Assembly: GCF_023028225.1 (NCBI RefSeq)
Contig: NZ_CP095482.1
Location: forward strand, 2,604,001 to 2,668,000
Length of the DNA: 64,000 nt
Direction of reading: 5' to 3'
DNA from: Halorientalis litorea
GTDB lineage: Archaea > Halobacteriota > Halobacteria > Halobacteriales > Haloarculaceae
Below are positions 22,658-30,756 of the stretch, in pieces. A program made the position numbers and the translations under genes. How positions within the stretch are numbered: the first letter of the stretch is position 1; each line of letters opens with the position of its first letter. Below the pieces are notes generated by a model. It made no database searches. It saw only the letters and a list, made by a program, of their open reading frames with translations, and was not told where the DNA came from.

Positions 22658-23398
22658 TTAAACCTGACTTTCGACACGGCGGTACTCCGTCTCGCAGGGC
22701 GGCCCGTCGGCGAAGCGGTAGGTGCCGCCCTCGGGTCCGAGCGTCACCAGCGACGACGAGCGCGTCCCGAACCGGTCGCGGTGGATGCAGACGCCGTACT
22801 CGTGGTCGGCAATCACGTCGGCCGCTCGCTCCAGCCAGACGCCCGCCTGCTCGCCCGGTTCCGGTTGGAGCGCGGTTCTGACGGCGTTCGCGTTGCCCGC
22901 CTGCTGTTCGCCCACGTCCGGTCGTGCGGCGGGTATCACGTAGTCGCCGTCGGCACCGACGTTCACGACGACGTGGACGCCGGGTTCGAGGTTCCGAACA
23001 GCGAACTGGCCGTCCCACTCGAGTAGGACGGCCGCACTCTCGTCGGCGACGACGAGATTGAACCCGTCGTACTCGTCGTCCCTGACGGCCTGTTCGACGT
23101 AGCGGGCAGCGTCCTCCGCACGCTCCCGTTCGAGCACGTCACGGACGAGCAAGCCGCGCGAGCGGTCGCCCGCGAGGTCGGTGTCGGTCCAGCGGTTCGT
23201 GATACCGGCGAACAGTGCGTGTTCGTTGTAGCCGACCCACGTCCCACCGGCCTCGGCGTCACGCGGGGCGACGATGGCGGGATTCTCCGCGATGCGTGCC
23301 GGTGGCTCCGAGGGGCGGCCCACCATCTCGTCGCGGTTGGCCGCGACGGCGACGGGCGTGTCGGCGAACACTTGCCATGCGAGGACGAGCGTACACAC
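22658..23398 (-). CDS. NRDE family protein (TANGO2-like)
   Basis: A 246-residue protein starting at GTG 23398 (CTLVLAWQ). The second residue Cys and the ANRDE motif (residues about 20-24) are the family hallmarks, and the Ntn-hydrolase-like fold places this Cys at the processed N-terminus. Further conserved pieces are GGTWVGYNEHALFAGITNR and RSRGLLVRDVL. Eukaryotic TANGO2 has been linked to heme or lipid handling; the archaeal role is unknown. A GGCCTTAATT-type TATA box lies 27 nt upstream and includes the menE stop codon. Confidence 0.82.
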   Translation of the reverse strand: MCTLVLAWQVFADTPVAVAANRDEMVGRPSEPPARIAENPAIVAPRDAEAGGTWVGYNEHALFAGITNRWTDTDLAGDRSRGLLVRDVLERERAEDAARYVEQAVRDDEYDGFNLVVADESAAVLLEWDGQFAVRNLEPGVHVVVNVGADGDYVIPAARPDVGEQQAGNANAVRTALQPEPGEQAGVWLERAADVIADHEYGVCIHRDRFGTRSSSLVTLGPEGGTYRFADGPPCETEYRRVESQV

Positions 23399-23420
23399 GG
23401 GCGACCGTAGGTTCCACGCC

Positions 23421-23429
23421 GAATTAAGG
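23421..23429 (-). promoter_or_regulatory. TATA box of the NRDE gene overlapping the menE stop
   Basis: The minus-strand CCTTAATTC is centred 27 nt before GTG 23398. The menE TAA (23426-23424) lies inside the box. Confidence 0.45.
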
Positions 23430-24926
23430 CCTGTCCTCGCGCAACCGGTCCCGGACCGCCTCGCGGTCGACGGTCCCCGACGCGGTCCGGGGGAGGGCGT
23501 CGGCGAACGCGACGGTTCGCGGCCGCTTGAATCCCGCCAACCGCGTCCGGCAGTGGGCTTCGATGTCGTCCGCCGTCGGCACGTCCTGTGGGTCGGGAAC
23601 GACGAGGGCGGCGACCCGTTCGCCCCACTCCGGGTCCGTGAGGCCGACGACGGCGGCGTCCCGAACCCCTGGGTGGTCGCGGAGTGCCCCGACCACTTCA
23701 CCGGGGTCGACGTTCTCCCCGCCGGTCACGATACGGTCGTCAAGTCGGTTGAGGACCCAGACCCGGCCGTCCTCGTCCCGATAGCCCGCGTCGCCCGTGT
23801 GCAGGCCGTACTCGCCGAACGCCGCGTCAGTCACGTCGCCGTCGAGGTAGCCCGGCGTCACCGTCGGTCCGGCGACGACCAACTCGCCGCGCTCGCCCAC
23901 TTCGCAGGGCGTTCCGTCCTCTCCCACCACCGTCACGTCGGTGTTCACGAGCGGCTGTCCGATGGTACCTTCGCGGGAAGAAACCTGCTCGGGTCGTGCG
24001 GTCGCTATCTGTGAGGCCGTCTCGGTCATGCCGTAGGTCGGGTGGACGGGGACGTTCTGGTCGAGTGCCCGGTCGAGGAGGTCGGTCGTGGCCGGCGCGC
24101 CACCGAGGAGGACGAACCGGAGGGTCGGTGACGGCTCCCAGTCAGCGTCGAGCAGTCGTCGGAGCATCGTCGGCACCAACGAGACGCCGGTCGCACCGTA
24201 GTCGGCCAACACGTCGGCCGTCCGCTCGGCATCGAAGGACCGCTGGAGGAAGACCGTCGTTCCGTAGAGCGTCGAGCGGACGACGGGGGCGAACCCGCCC
24301 ATGTGGTACATCGGGAGACAGCACAGCCAGCGGTCCCCGGGTGTGACGCCGAGGCGGTACGCGGAGGCTGTCGCGCTCGATACGAGGTTTCCGACCGTCA
24401 ACCGGACGCCCTTCGGTCGCCCTGTCGTCCCCGAGGTGAACAGGACGAGCCACTCCGTCTCGCGGTCCACGGGTGCCGGTTCGACGGCTGCCCCGTCCCC
24501 GCCGTCGAGTGAGTGTACGTCCGCTGTCTCCGGCGTGTCGACGCTGGCGACCGGTCCGTCGCCGACTTCGCGAGCGAGCGTCTCCGTGTTCGCGCCACAG
24601 ACGAGCAGGTCGGGGGTGGTCCGCGCGACTCGGTCGTCGAGTTCACTCGCCGTGAGCCGCGTGTTCAGGGGGACGAGCGTCCCGCCGAGGCGGAGCGTGG
24701 CGAACGCGATGTCGGCGAACGCCGGGCGCGTGTCGAGCAACAGCGCGACGGTCGGAGCCTGCCCGGCGAGCGAGGAGAGCGCGGCCGCCCGCTCGTCTAC
24801 CGCCGCGTCGAACTCGCGGTATGTTCTGGTCGTGTCGTCGTCGGTGTCGACGATGGCGGTCCGCTCGGGCGTCGCCGCGACGCGCCGGGCGAGGGGGTCA
24901 CGACTCGACCACGCGTCCGGAGTCAT
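23424..24926 (-). CDS. menE: o-Succinylbenzoate-CoA ligase
   Basis: A 500-residue adenylate-forming enzyme that converts o-succinylbenzoate to its CoA ester. The P-loop LFTSGTTGRPKGVRL (about residue 165), YGMTETASQ (A5), the LHTGDAGYRDEDGRVWVLNRLDD A7/A8 hinge and the C-terminal Lys in PRTASGTVDRE are all intact. Specificity comes from context: it overlaps menC by ATGA, and menC overlaps menA in the same way, so menA-menC-menE is one translationally coupled unit on the minus strand. Confidence 0.9.
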   Translation of the reverse strand: MTPDAWSSRDPLARRVAATPERTAIVDTDDDTTRTYREFDAAVDERAAALSSLAGQAPTVALLLDTRPAFADIAFATLRLGGTLVPLNTRLTASELDDRVARTTPDLLVCGANTETLAREVGDGPVASVDTPETADVHSLDGGDGAAVEPAPVDRETEWLVLFTSGTTGRPKGVRLTVGNLVSSATASAYRLGVTPGDRWLCCLPMYHMGGFAPVVRSTLYGTTVFLQRSFDAERTADVLADYGATGVSLVPTMLRRLLDADWEPSPTLRFVLLGGAPATTDLLDRALDQNVPVHPTYGMTETASQIATARPEQVSSREGTIGQPLVNTDVTVVGEDGTPCEVGERGELVVAGPTVTPGYLDGDVTDAAFGEYGLHTGDAGYRDEDGRVWVLNRLDDRIVTGGENVDPGEVVGALRDHPGVRDAAVVGLTDPEWGERVAALVVPDPQDVPTADDIEAHCRTRLAGFKRPRTVAFADALPRTASGTVDREAVRDRLREDRP

Positions 24927-25954
24927 TGCTCGTCCGGGGAGACGCCGAGACCGTCGGTCTGTGGGACCTCTATCTCACCGGCCGCGACCGGTGCGGGGTC
25001 ACGACACATGTCGCTTTCCAGCCACGCCGCCGTCGCCAAGCCACACGCCGGCACGTCCGGAATCGCCGCCGCGACGTGGACGGCGGCAGTCCGGGCGACG
25101 ACGCCGTCTATCGTCGTCGAGACGACGGGGGTGACACCAGCCTGCCGGGCCTGTCGTGCCGCCTGTCGTGCCCGGTCCGGCCCGCCCAGGGCCATCGGCT
25201 TGAGGACGAGGTAGTCGGCGGCGTCCGTGGCGAGCACGTCGGTGACGGACCGCGCCGACAGCGACTCGTCGAGGGCGATGGGGACGGTCCCCGCAGAGCG
25301 GAGGGCCGCGTGTGCCGGCACCTCCGACGCGGGTAGTGGCTGCTCGACGTACTGGAGGCCGAACGACGCGAAGGAGTCGAGCGCGCGCTCGGCTTCCGCA
25401 CGGTCCCACGCGCCGTTGGCGTCCGCACGCAGGGTCACGTCCGGACCGACCGCCTCCCGGACCGCCTGCAGCCGGTCGGCGTCCGCCGTGACGCTCCGGG
25501 CACCCACCTTCACCTTCACGCAGCCGAACCCGTCGGCGACGGCCTCGGCCGCCCGCTCGGCCGTCTCTGCCGGGTCTGCGTCGCCGACGGTGGCGTTGAC
25601 CGGAACACGGTGGACCAACTCGTCGCTCCCGAGCGACCGGTACAGCGGCACGCCGCGCGCCCGTGCCTTGGCGTCGGCCAGTGCCACCGCGAGCGCGTGC
25701 CGCGCGGCGGGTGCGTTCGTCTCCCCGAGCGCGACACCCCAGTCCTCCTCGCGGGCGAGTTCGGGTGCGCGTTCGAGCGCGTCCCGACAGTCCGAGAGCG
25801 ATTCGGTCCACCCCGGCAGCGGCGTCGCTTCGCCCACGCCAGTCTCCTCGGCGTACTCGATGCGCACGAGGAAGCCGTCGCGCTGGTGAATCGGCCCCCG
25901 TGCTGTTTCGAGCGGCCGCGTCAACTGTAGGGTGAACGGCTCGATCGACATCAT
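24923..25954 (-). CDS. menC: o-Succinylbenzoate synthase
   Basis: A 343-residue enolase-superfamily enzyme that dehydrates SHCHC to o-succinylbenzoate. The catalytic Lys pair is in VKVKVGARS (near residue 150). Metal-ligand acids are in LRADANGAW, YVEQPL and LDESLSA, and a Lys follows in YLVLKPMALGG. The start at ATG 25954 overlaps the menA stop as ATGA; a second ATG follows directly. Muconate-cycloisomerase-like relatives are alternatives by sequence alone, but the men context settles the call. Confidence 0.92.
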   Translation of the reverse strand: MMSIEPFTLQLTRPLETARGPIHQRDGFLVRIEYAEETGVGEATPLPGWTESLSDCRDALERAPELAREEDWGVALGETNAPAARHALAVALADAKARARGVPLYRSLGSDELVHRVPVNATVGDADPAETAERAAEAVADGFGCVKVKVGARSVTADADRLQAVREAVGPDVTLRADANGAWDRAEAERALDSFASFGLQYVEQPLPASEVPAHAALRSAGTVPIALDESLSARSVTDVLATDAADYLVLKPMALGGPDRARQAARQARQAGVTPVVSTTIDGVVARTAAVHVAAAIPDVPACGLATAAWLESDMCRDPAPVAAGEIEVPQTDGLGVSPDEQ

Positions 25955-26901
25955 GCGAGTGCCAACCCCGTTGCGAACAGTACCGAGTGCATCGCCAGTA
26001 ACTGTCCAGTCCGTTCGAGTGCCGGGTTGAGTGCCGCCCCGTCGGTCCGGACGTACACGACCCGACTGATTGCGATGGCCAGCGGAAGCGTCAGGAGCGG
26101 CAACAGCACCGTCAGTCCGAAACTCGGGTCGAGCGCGAACACGACGGGGACGACGTAGGCCATCCCGACCATCGCCGTCCACTCGACTCTGCTCGCCCGG
26201 TAGCCCAAGATGACCGCCAGCGTCCGCTTGCCCGCCGCCGCGTCCTCTTCCTTGTCGCGGATGTTGTTGACGACGAGGATGGCTGTCGAGAGGCCGGCGG
26301 CCGGGAGGCTGGCGGTCAGTGCCGCCGCGGTGACCGTCCCCGGCGGAATCCCGACGGCGAGCGGGCCGACGGCTGGGAGCGACGCGGCGGCTTGAACGTA
26401 GTACGTCCCCGTCACCGCCACGAGGCCGAAGTAGACGAACACGAACAGGTCACCGAGGCCGCGGTAGCCGTACGGATACGGACCGCCGGTGTACGCGACG
26501 CCCGCGAGGATGCTCGACAGGCCGACGACGAGGATGGGGACGCCGCCGACGGAGACCAGATAGAGGCCGACGACGACGGCCAACCCGTAGGTGGCGGCCA
26601 TCGCCCGCTTGACCCGCGCGGGTTCGATGAGACCACCGGCGGTGACGCGGGTGAACCCCTCGCGTTCGGCGGAGTCGGTCCCCTTCACCGCGTCGTAGTA
26701 GTCGTTGGCGAAGTTCGTCCCTACTTGCAGGAGGACCGCGCCGAGGAGTGCCGCGACTGCCGGGAGGAGCGCGAACACGCCGGCGTGGAGCGCGAGTCCG
26801 GTCCCGACGATGACGGGAGCGGCCCCCGCCGGGAGCGTCTGTGGACGCGCCGCCATCAGCCACGCGCGTGTTCGTGACACGTCTGCCTCGGCCGTTGCCA
26901 T
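25951..26901 (-). CDS. menA: 1,4-Dihydroxy-2-naphthoate polyprenyltransferase
   Basis: A 316-residue UbiA-family membrane enzyme with about eight to nine helices, which attaches the polyprenyl tail to DHNA. The first Asp-rich motif is NFANDYYDAVKGTD (residues about 63-76) and the second is NNIRDKEEDAAAGKRTLAV (about 212-230). MAARPQTLPAGAAPVIVG is a typical N-terminal stretch. It is the first gene of menA-menC-menE. A weak TATA element precedes it in the 224-nt region upstream. Confidence 0.93.
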   Translation of the reverse strand: MATAEADVSRTRAWLMAARPQTLPAGAAPVIVGTGLALHAGVFALLPAVAALLGAVLLQVGTNFANDYYDAVKGTDSAEREGFTRVTAGGLIEPARVKRAMAATYGLAVVVGLYLVSVGGVPILVVGLSSILAGVAYTGGPYPYGYRGLGDLFVFVYFGLVAVTGTYYVQAAASLPAVGPLAVGIPPGTVTAAALTASLPAAGLSTAILVVNNIRDKEEDAAAGKRTLAVILGYRASRVEWTAMVGMAYVVPVVFALDPSFGLTVLLPLLTLPLAIAISRVVYVRTDGAALNPALERTGQLLAMHSVLFATGLALA

Positions 26902-27027
26902 TGCCGTACTGTTGGATTCCCAGCCGTGTCAACCTTACCACTCCGTTCGTCCGCGGGCGTCGTGGCAGGCGGTTGCAGAGCGGCACGGATACGGGGCGGG
27001 GCGGTTGCGGTGGCACGAGCATAGCAA

Positions 27028-27056
27028 CCGCGAGCGCACCACTGGTGCGCTCGCGG
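27028..27056 (+). repeat. 14-bp near-perfect inverted repeat
   Basis: Arms at 27028-27041 and 27043-27056 are exact reverse complements around a single central base (core GCACCACTGGTGC). On the plus strand it is followed 14 nt later by CGTTTTTC. Confidence 0.6.
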
Positions 27057-27083
27057 CTTCTTCGCCCACGTTTTTCAAGGAGT

Positions 27084-27124
27084 GGTGACGCGCTCCGCGC
27101 GTCACCCGACGCGGAAAAAGGTGG
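27084..27124 (+). repeat. Dispersed palindromic element, copy B
   Basis: The stem GGTGACGCGC/GCGCGTCACC (27084-27093 and 27097-27106) with a TCC loop is followed by CGACGCGGAAAAAGGTGG. The stem and tail match copy A at 12357-12397. Here it lies at the 3' side of menB rather than at a promoter. Confidence 0.6.
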
Positions 27125-27125
27125 G

Positions 27126-28001
27126 TTAGTAGTGCCAGGGGAACTGCTCGAAGTCCGGCTCCCGATCTTCGTTGAACGCGTCCCGCCCCTCCTGTGCCTC
27201 GGCGGTCTGATAGCCCAGTCGTGTCGCCTCGCCCGCGAACACCTGCTGACCCATCAGGCCGTCGTCGACGAGGTTGAACGCGTACTTCAACATCCGGATG
27301 GCCGTCGGGGACTTACTCATGATGGCTTCGGCCCACGCCAGGGCCTCGTCCTCCAGTTCGGCGTGGGGAACTACGTCGTTGACCATCCCCATGTCCGCGG
27401 CTTCTTCGGCGTCGTAGGTTTTCCCGAGGAAGAACACCTCGCGGGCCTTCTTCTGGCCGATTTGGCGGGCGAGATACGCCGACCCGAATCCGGCGTCGAA
27501 GGAGGCCACGTCGGGGTCCGTCTGGAGGAACTTCGCGTGTTCCTCGCTTGCGATGGTCATGTCCGAGACGACGTGGAGGGAGTGGCCGCCGCCGACGGCC
27601 CACCCGGGGACGACGGCGACGACGACTTTGGGAATCGTGCGGATGAGCCGCTGGACTTCGAGGATGTGGAGGCGTCCCGTCTTGCCATCACTGTCGTATT
27701 CGTACCCGTCGGGTCCTCGGACCCGCTGGTCGCCACCCGAGCAGAAGGCCCACCCGCCGTCGTCGGGCGACGGGCCGTTGCCGGTCAGCAGGACACAGCC
27801 CACGTCGGTCTGTCGCTTGGCATGGTCCAGTGCGACGTAGAGTTCGTCCACCGTCGGCGGACGGAAGGCGTTGCGCACCTCGGGGCGGTCGAACGCGATG
27901 CGGACCGCGCCGGTGTCCGTCGCGCGGTGGTAGGTGATGTCCTCGAAGTCGAACTCTCCGATTTCCTCCCATCGCTCGCCGTCGAAAATCTCAGAGACCA
28001 T
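27126..28001 (-). CDS. menB: 1,4-Dihydroxy-2-naphthoyl-CoA synthase
   Basis: A 291-residue crotonase-fold enzyme that closes the second aromatic ring of menaquinone. MenB-specific features are FCSGGDQRVRGPDGYEYD (oxyanion loop and substrate clamp), VVPGWAVGGGHSLHVVSDMTIAS and DAGFGSAYLARQIGQKKAREVFFLG. The C-terminus NEDREPDFEQFPWHY is typical. A TATA-like CTATTTGATG lies about 27 nt before the ATG at 28001, so it has its own promoter apart from menA-menC-menE. Confidence 0.95.
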   Translation of the reverse strand: MVSEIFDGERWEEIGEFDFEDITYHRATDTGAVRIAFDRPEVRNAFRPPTVDELYVALDHAKRQTDVGCVLLTGNGPSPDDGGWAFCSGGDQRVRGPDGYEYDSDGKTGRLHILEVQRLIRTIPKVVVAVVPGWAVGGGHSLHVVSDMTIASEEHAKFLQTDPDVASFDAGFGSAYLARQIGQKKAREVFFLGKTYDAEEAADMGMVNDVVPHAELEDEALAWAEAIMSKSPTAIRMLKYAFNLVDDGLMGQQVFAGEATRLGYQTAEAQEGRDAFNEDREPDFEQFPWHY

Positions 28002-28021
28002 ACCCCGAGTGAGGTTGGCCG

Positions 28022-28031
28022 CATCAAATAG
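28022..28031 (-). promoter_or_regulatory. TATA box of menB
   Basis: The minus-strand CTATTTGATG is centred about 26 nt before the ATG at 28001. A plus-strand ATTTATAC at 28063-28070 serves the divergent J-domain gene. Confidence 0.4.
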
Positions 28032-28104
28032 GTTCCCGGTTGCGGTGGTGCGGAGCGGCTGGATTTATACGACCGCGCTCGTAGGACTCGGCCACTGCCC
28101 TCCA

Positions 28105-28995
28105 ATGACCGAGACGTTCTACGAGGTGCTGTCGGTCCCATCCGACGCCTCGCGCGAGGAAATCGAGGCCGCGTACCGGGCCCGCGTCAAGGAGACGCAC
28201 CCGGACGTGAGCGACGCGCCCGACGCCGAAGACGAGTTCAAGCGCGTCACGCGAGCCCGCGACGTACTCACCGACGAGGACGAGCGAGCGACGTACGACC
28301 GCCTCGGTCACGACCGGTACGTCGAGCGAGTACTGGGCGGTCCCGGCGTCGGTGCTGACACCGACGACACGGCGGACGCCGCAGGTGCCGGAACCGCGTC
28401 CTCAGACGACCGGACGGCGGACGACACGGCGGCGGCCGGCGGTGGCCGAGCGGGCACCGGCACGGAATCGCGGGGGAGCCGTACTGGGAGTGACACGAAC
28501 CGTCAGCGGACGGGAGCGGACGCGACGGGGACGGCCGACGCGAGTGCCACGACGGGTGACTCGACGGACGGCGCGGCCACGGGACGCTATCGCCAGTCCC
28601 GGCGCGGCGGCGAGGAGACCACCTACGCCACGCAGACGGAGTACACCGGCGGGTCCTCCGACAGCGTCCGCCTGCCGCTGACGCCCCGGACGGTCATCCT
28701 GATGGGGACGATGTCGCTCCTCTATCCCGTGTTCGTCGTCGCCAGCGTCTTGCCGGCGTTCCCGATGGCGGTGAACGTCGTGGTCGCCCTCTGTACGCTG
28801 GCCGTCGTGGCGTACCTCGTCTCGATGCCGAACGTGGCCGTCGTCGTCTTCGGGGTGTGGAGCGTCCTCGCACCGCTTCTGTTGCTCGGTATCGGCGGTC
28901 TCTCGCTGTTCTCCCCCGTGGGCTTGCTCGTCCCCGTCGCGGCGTGGTTCCCGTTCTGTCTGGCACTCCTGACGCGGGCGGCACTCCGGCCGTGA
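28105..28995 (+). CDS. Membrane-anchored J-domain protein
   Basis: A 296-residue protein. Residues 1-70 form a J domain (TFYEVLSVPSDASREEIEAAYR, then THPDVSD with the HPD that stimulates Hsp70 ATPase, then RATYDRLG). A Thr/Ala/Gly-rich disordered linker of about 110 residues follows. The last 90 residues hold four hydrophobic helices (starting PRTVILMGTMSLLYPVFVV). The protein would present the J domain to DnaK at the membrane. It is a plus-strand gene inserted between menB and menD; its stop lies 1 nt from the menD stop. Confidence 0.85.
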   Translation: MTETFYEVLSVPSDASREEIEAAYRARVKETHPDVSDAPDAEDEFKRVTRARDVLTDEDERATYDRLGHDRYVERVLGGPGVGADTDDTADAAGAGTASSDDRTADDTAAAGGGRAGTGTESRGSRTGSDTNRQRTGADATGTADASATTGDSTDGAATGRYRQSRRGGEETTYATQTEYTGGSSDSVRLPLTPRTVILMGTMSLLYPVFVVASVLPAFPMAVNVVVALCTLAVVAYLVSMPNVAVVVFGVWSVLAPLLLLGIGGLSLFSPVGLLVPVAAWFPFCLALLTRAALRP

Positions 28996-28996
28996 C

Positions 28997-30754
28997 TCAG
29001 ACGGTTTCGAGGACGCGCTCGTGGACCGCCTCGCGAGTCCGGTGGCTGGCTTCGCCGTCGACGACGACTTCGATTACCTGCGTCCCGTCCCGGCCCACGG
29101 ACTCGTCGAACGCCTCGCGGAACCGCTCGCCCGGCGGGACGCGCTGGAAGCCCAGCCCGTAGAGATCGGCCGTCGGCTGGAAGTCGAGGCCGTGGGGCGT
29201 CACGAACTGCTCGGTGAACGGTGGGTCGAACTGCTCGATGGGAAGCAGGTGGAAGATACCGCCGCCGTCGTTGTTGACGAGGACGATGGTGGCGTCCACC
29301 CCACACCGCTCGACGGAGAGCAGGCCGTTCGAGTCGTGGAAGTACGCCAAGTCGCCGGTCACGAGAACGAGGGGGTCGTCCGTCGCGCTCCCCGCACCCA
29401 GTGCCGTGCTGGTGATGCCGTCGATACCGCTCGCGCCCCGGTTGCCGTGGACAGTCACCGCTGTCGAGCGAGGCCGCCCGAACCGGTCCAAATCCCGGAC
29501 CGGCATGCTGTTCGAGACGAATAGCGTCGCCGGGTCGGGAACCGCGTCGGCCACGTCCGCGAGTATCGCTCCCTCGAAGGACTCCTCGTTGCGGGCCGTC
29601 GCCACGATGTCCCAGTACGTCCGCTCGGCGTCGGCAAACTGCTCGCGCCACGCCGACGCCGCCGCGTCAGCCACTCCGTCGGCCAGCGTCCGCGCCAGCC
29701 GCGTCGGGTCCGCCACGACGAGGTCCGTAGCGGTGAACTCCGCCTCGCGCCACCCGCCCGCCGGGTCGACGACCACCTGCCGCTCGGCGTGGTCACGGAG
29801 GTACTGTCTGAGGACCTTCGAGGTCGGCGACGCCCCGAGTCGGAGGACGACATCGGGGTTCGGCCAGTCGTCGGCCCCGTCCAGATACGAGTCGTACCCC
29901 CCACAGACGGTCACGTCCGTCCGGTCGACGTGTCCCCCGAAACGGAGGCCCGAGAGCGGGTCGGCCAGTATCGGCGCGCCGACGGCCGCCGCGAGGTCGG
30001 CCACAGCGTCGGCGTCCGGCGTCGGCGCGTCCGCCGGTCCGGCGACGACCAGCGGCCGGTCAGCCGCGTCGAGTGCCGCCACGAACCTCTCGGCGGCATC
30101 GGCGGCCACCTCCGGGCGGCCCGCCGCCGTCTCCACGAACGGCCCCGCCCGGCCCTCGACGGCCAGCGGTGCCTCCTCGGCCAGCGACTCGGGCACGTCG
30201 CCGGGCACCTCGACGGGTTCCAGCGGCTTCGCGAACGGGCAGTTGAGGTGGACTGGCCCGGCGGGCGTCCCCGTCGTCTCGGCGACGGCCCGGCAAACGG
30301 TGGTCCGGAGCGAGCGGAGTGCCCGCGCTCGCGGTTTCGGTTCGGGGAGCGTGCGGGACGTGCGAACCGCGTCGCCGTAGAGGTCGGACTGGTCGATGGT
30401 CTGGTTCGCGCCGCTGTCCTGCAGTTCCGGCGGTCGGTCGGCAGTCAGCACGAGGAGTGGCACCCGCGACTGGTGTGCCTCGATGACGGCCGGGTGGAAG
30501 TTCGCCGCGGCCGTTCCGGAGGTACAGACGATGGCCGTGGGGTCGCCGGTCCGGCGAGCCCGGCCCAGCGCGAAGAAGGCCGCCGAGCGTTCGTCGAGTA
30601 TCGAGAACGTCTCGATACTCTCGTGGTCGGCGAGGGCGACGGTCAGCGGTGTCGAGCGGCTACCGGGCGCGATGCACGCCGCGGTGACGCCGCTTTTGGC
30701 CAGTTCGTCGGCGACGGTCCGACCCCACAGTGTGGCGCGGTTCGGTGCCGTCAT
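28997..30754 (-). CDS. menD: SEPHCHC synthase (2-succinyl-5-enolpyruvyl-6-hydroxy-3-cyclohexene-1-carboxylate synthase)
   Basis: A 585-residue thiamine-diphosphate enzyme that couples isochorismate with 2-oxoglutarate. It shows the MenD N-terminus with GSRSTPLTVALADH (residues about 30-43), AAANFHPAVIEA, the VTGDLAYFHDSNGLL ThDP region and VLVNNDGGGIFHLLP, which are strongly diagnostic. The start at 30754 is 2 nt beyond the menF stop, so menF-menD form one unit. It is separated from menB by the opposing J-domain gene. Confidence 0.94.
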   Translation of the reverse strand: MTAPNRATLWGRTVADELAKSGVTAACIAPGSRSTPLTVALADHESIETFSILDERSAAFFALGRARRTGDPTAIVCTSGTAAANFHPAVIEAHQSRVPLLVLTADRPPELQDSGANQTIDQSDLYGDAVRTSRTLPEPKPRARALRSLRTTVCRAVAETTGTPAGPVHLNCPFAKPLEPVEVPGDVPESLAEEAPLAVEGRAGPFVETAAGRPEVAADAAERFVAALDAADRPLVVAGPADAPTPDADAVADLAAAVGAPILADPLSGLRFGGHVDRTDVTVCGGYDSYLDGADDWPNPDVVLRLGASPTSKVLRQYLRDHAERQVVVDPAGGWREAEFTATDLVVADPTRLARTLADGVADAAASAWREQFADAERTYWDIVATARNEESFEGAILADVADAVPDPATLFVSNSMPVRDLDRFGRPRSTAVTVHGNRGASGIDGITSTALGAGSATDDPLVLVTGDLAYFHDSNGLLSVERCGVDATIVLVNNDGGGIFHLLPIEQFDPPFTEQFVTPHGLDFQPTADLYGLGFQRVPPGERFREAFDESVGRDGTQVIEVVVDGEASHRTREAVHERVLETV

Positions 30755-30756
30755 CG

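Larger units (their letters stand above)
26902..27125. other. Intergenic region with palindromic repeats between menA and menB
   Basis: It contains a 14-bp inverted repeat at 27028-27056, a T tract at 27070-27075 and the dispersed palindromic element at 27084-27124. The menA promoter is in the left part. I see no gene. Confidence 0.5.
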
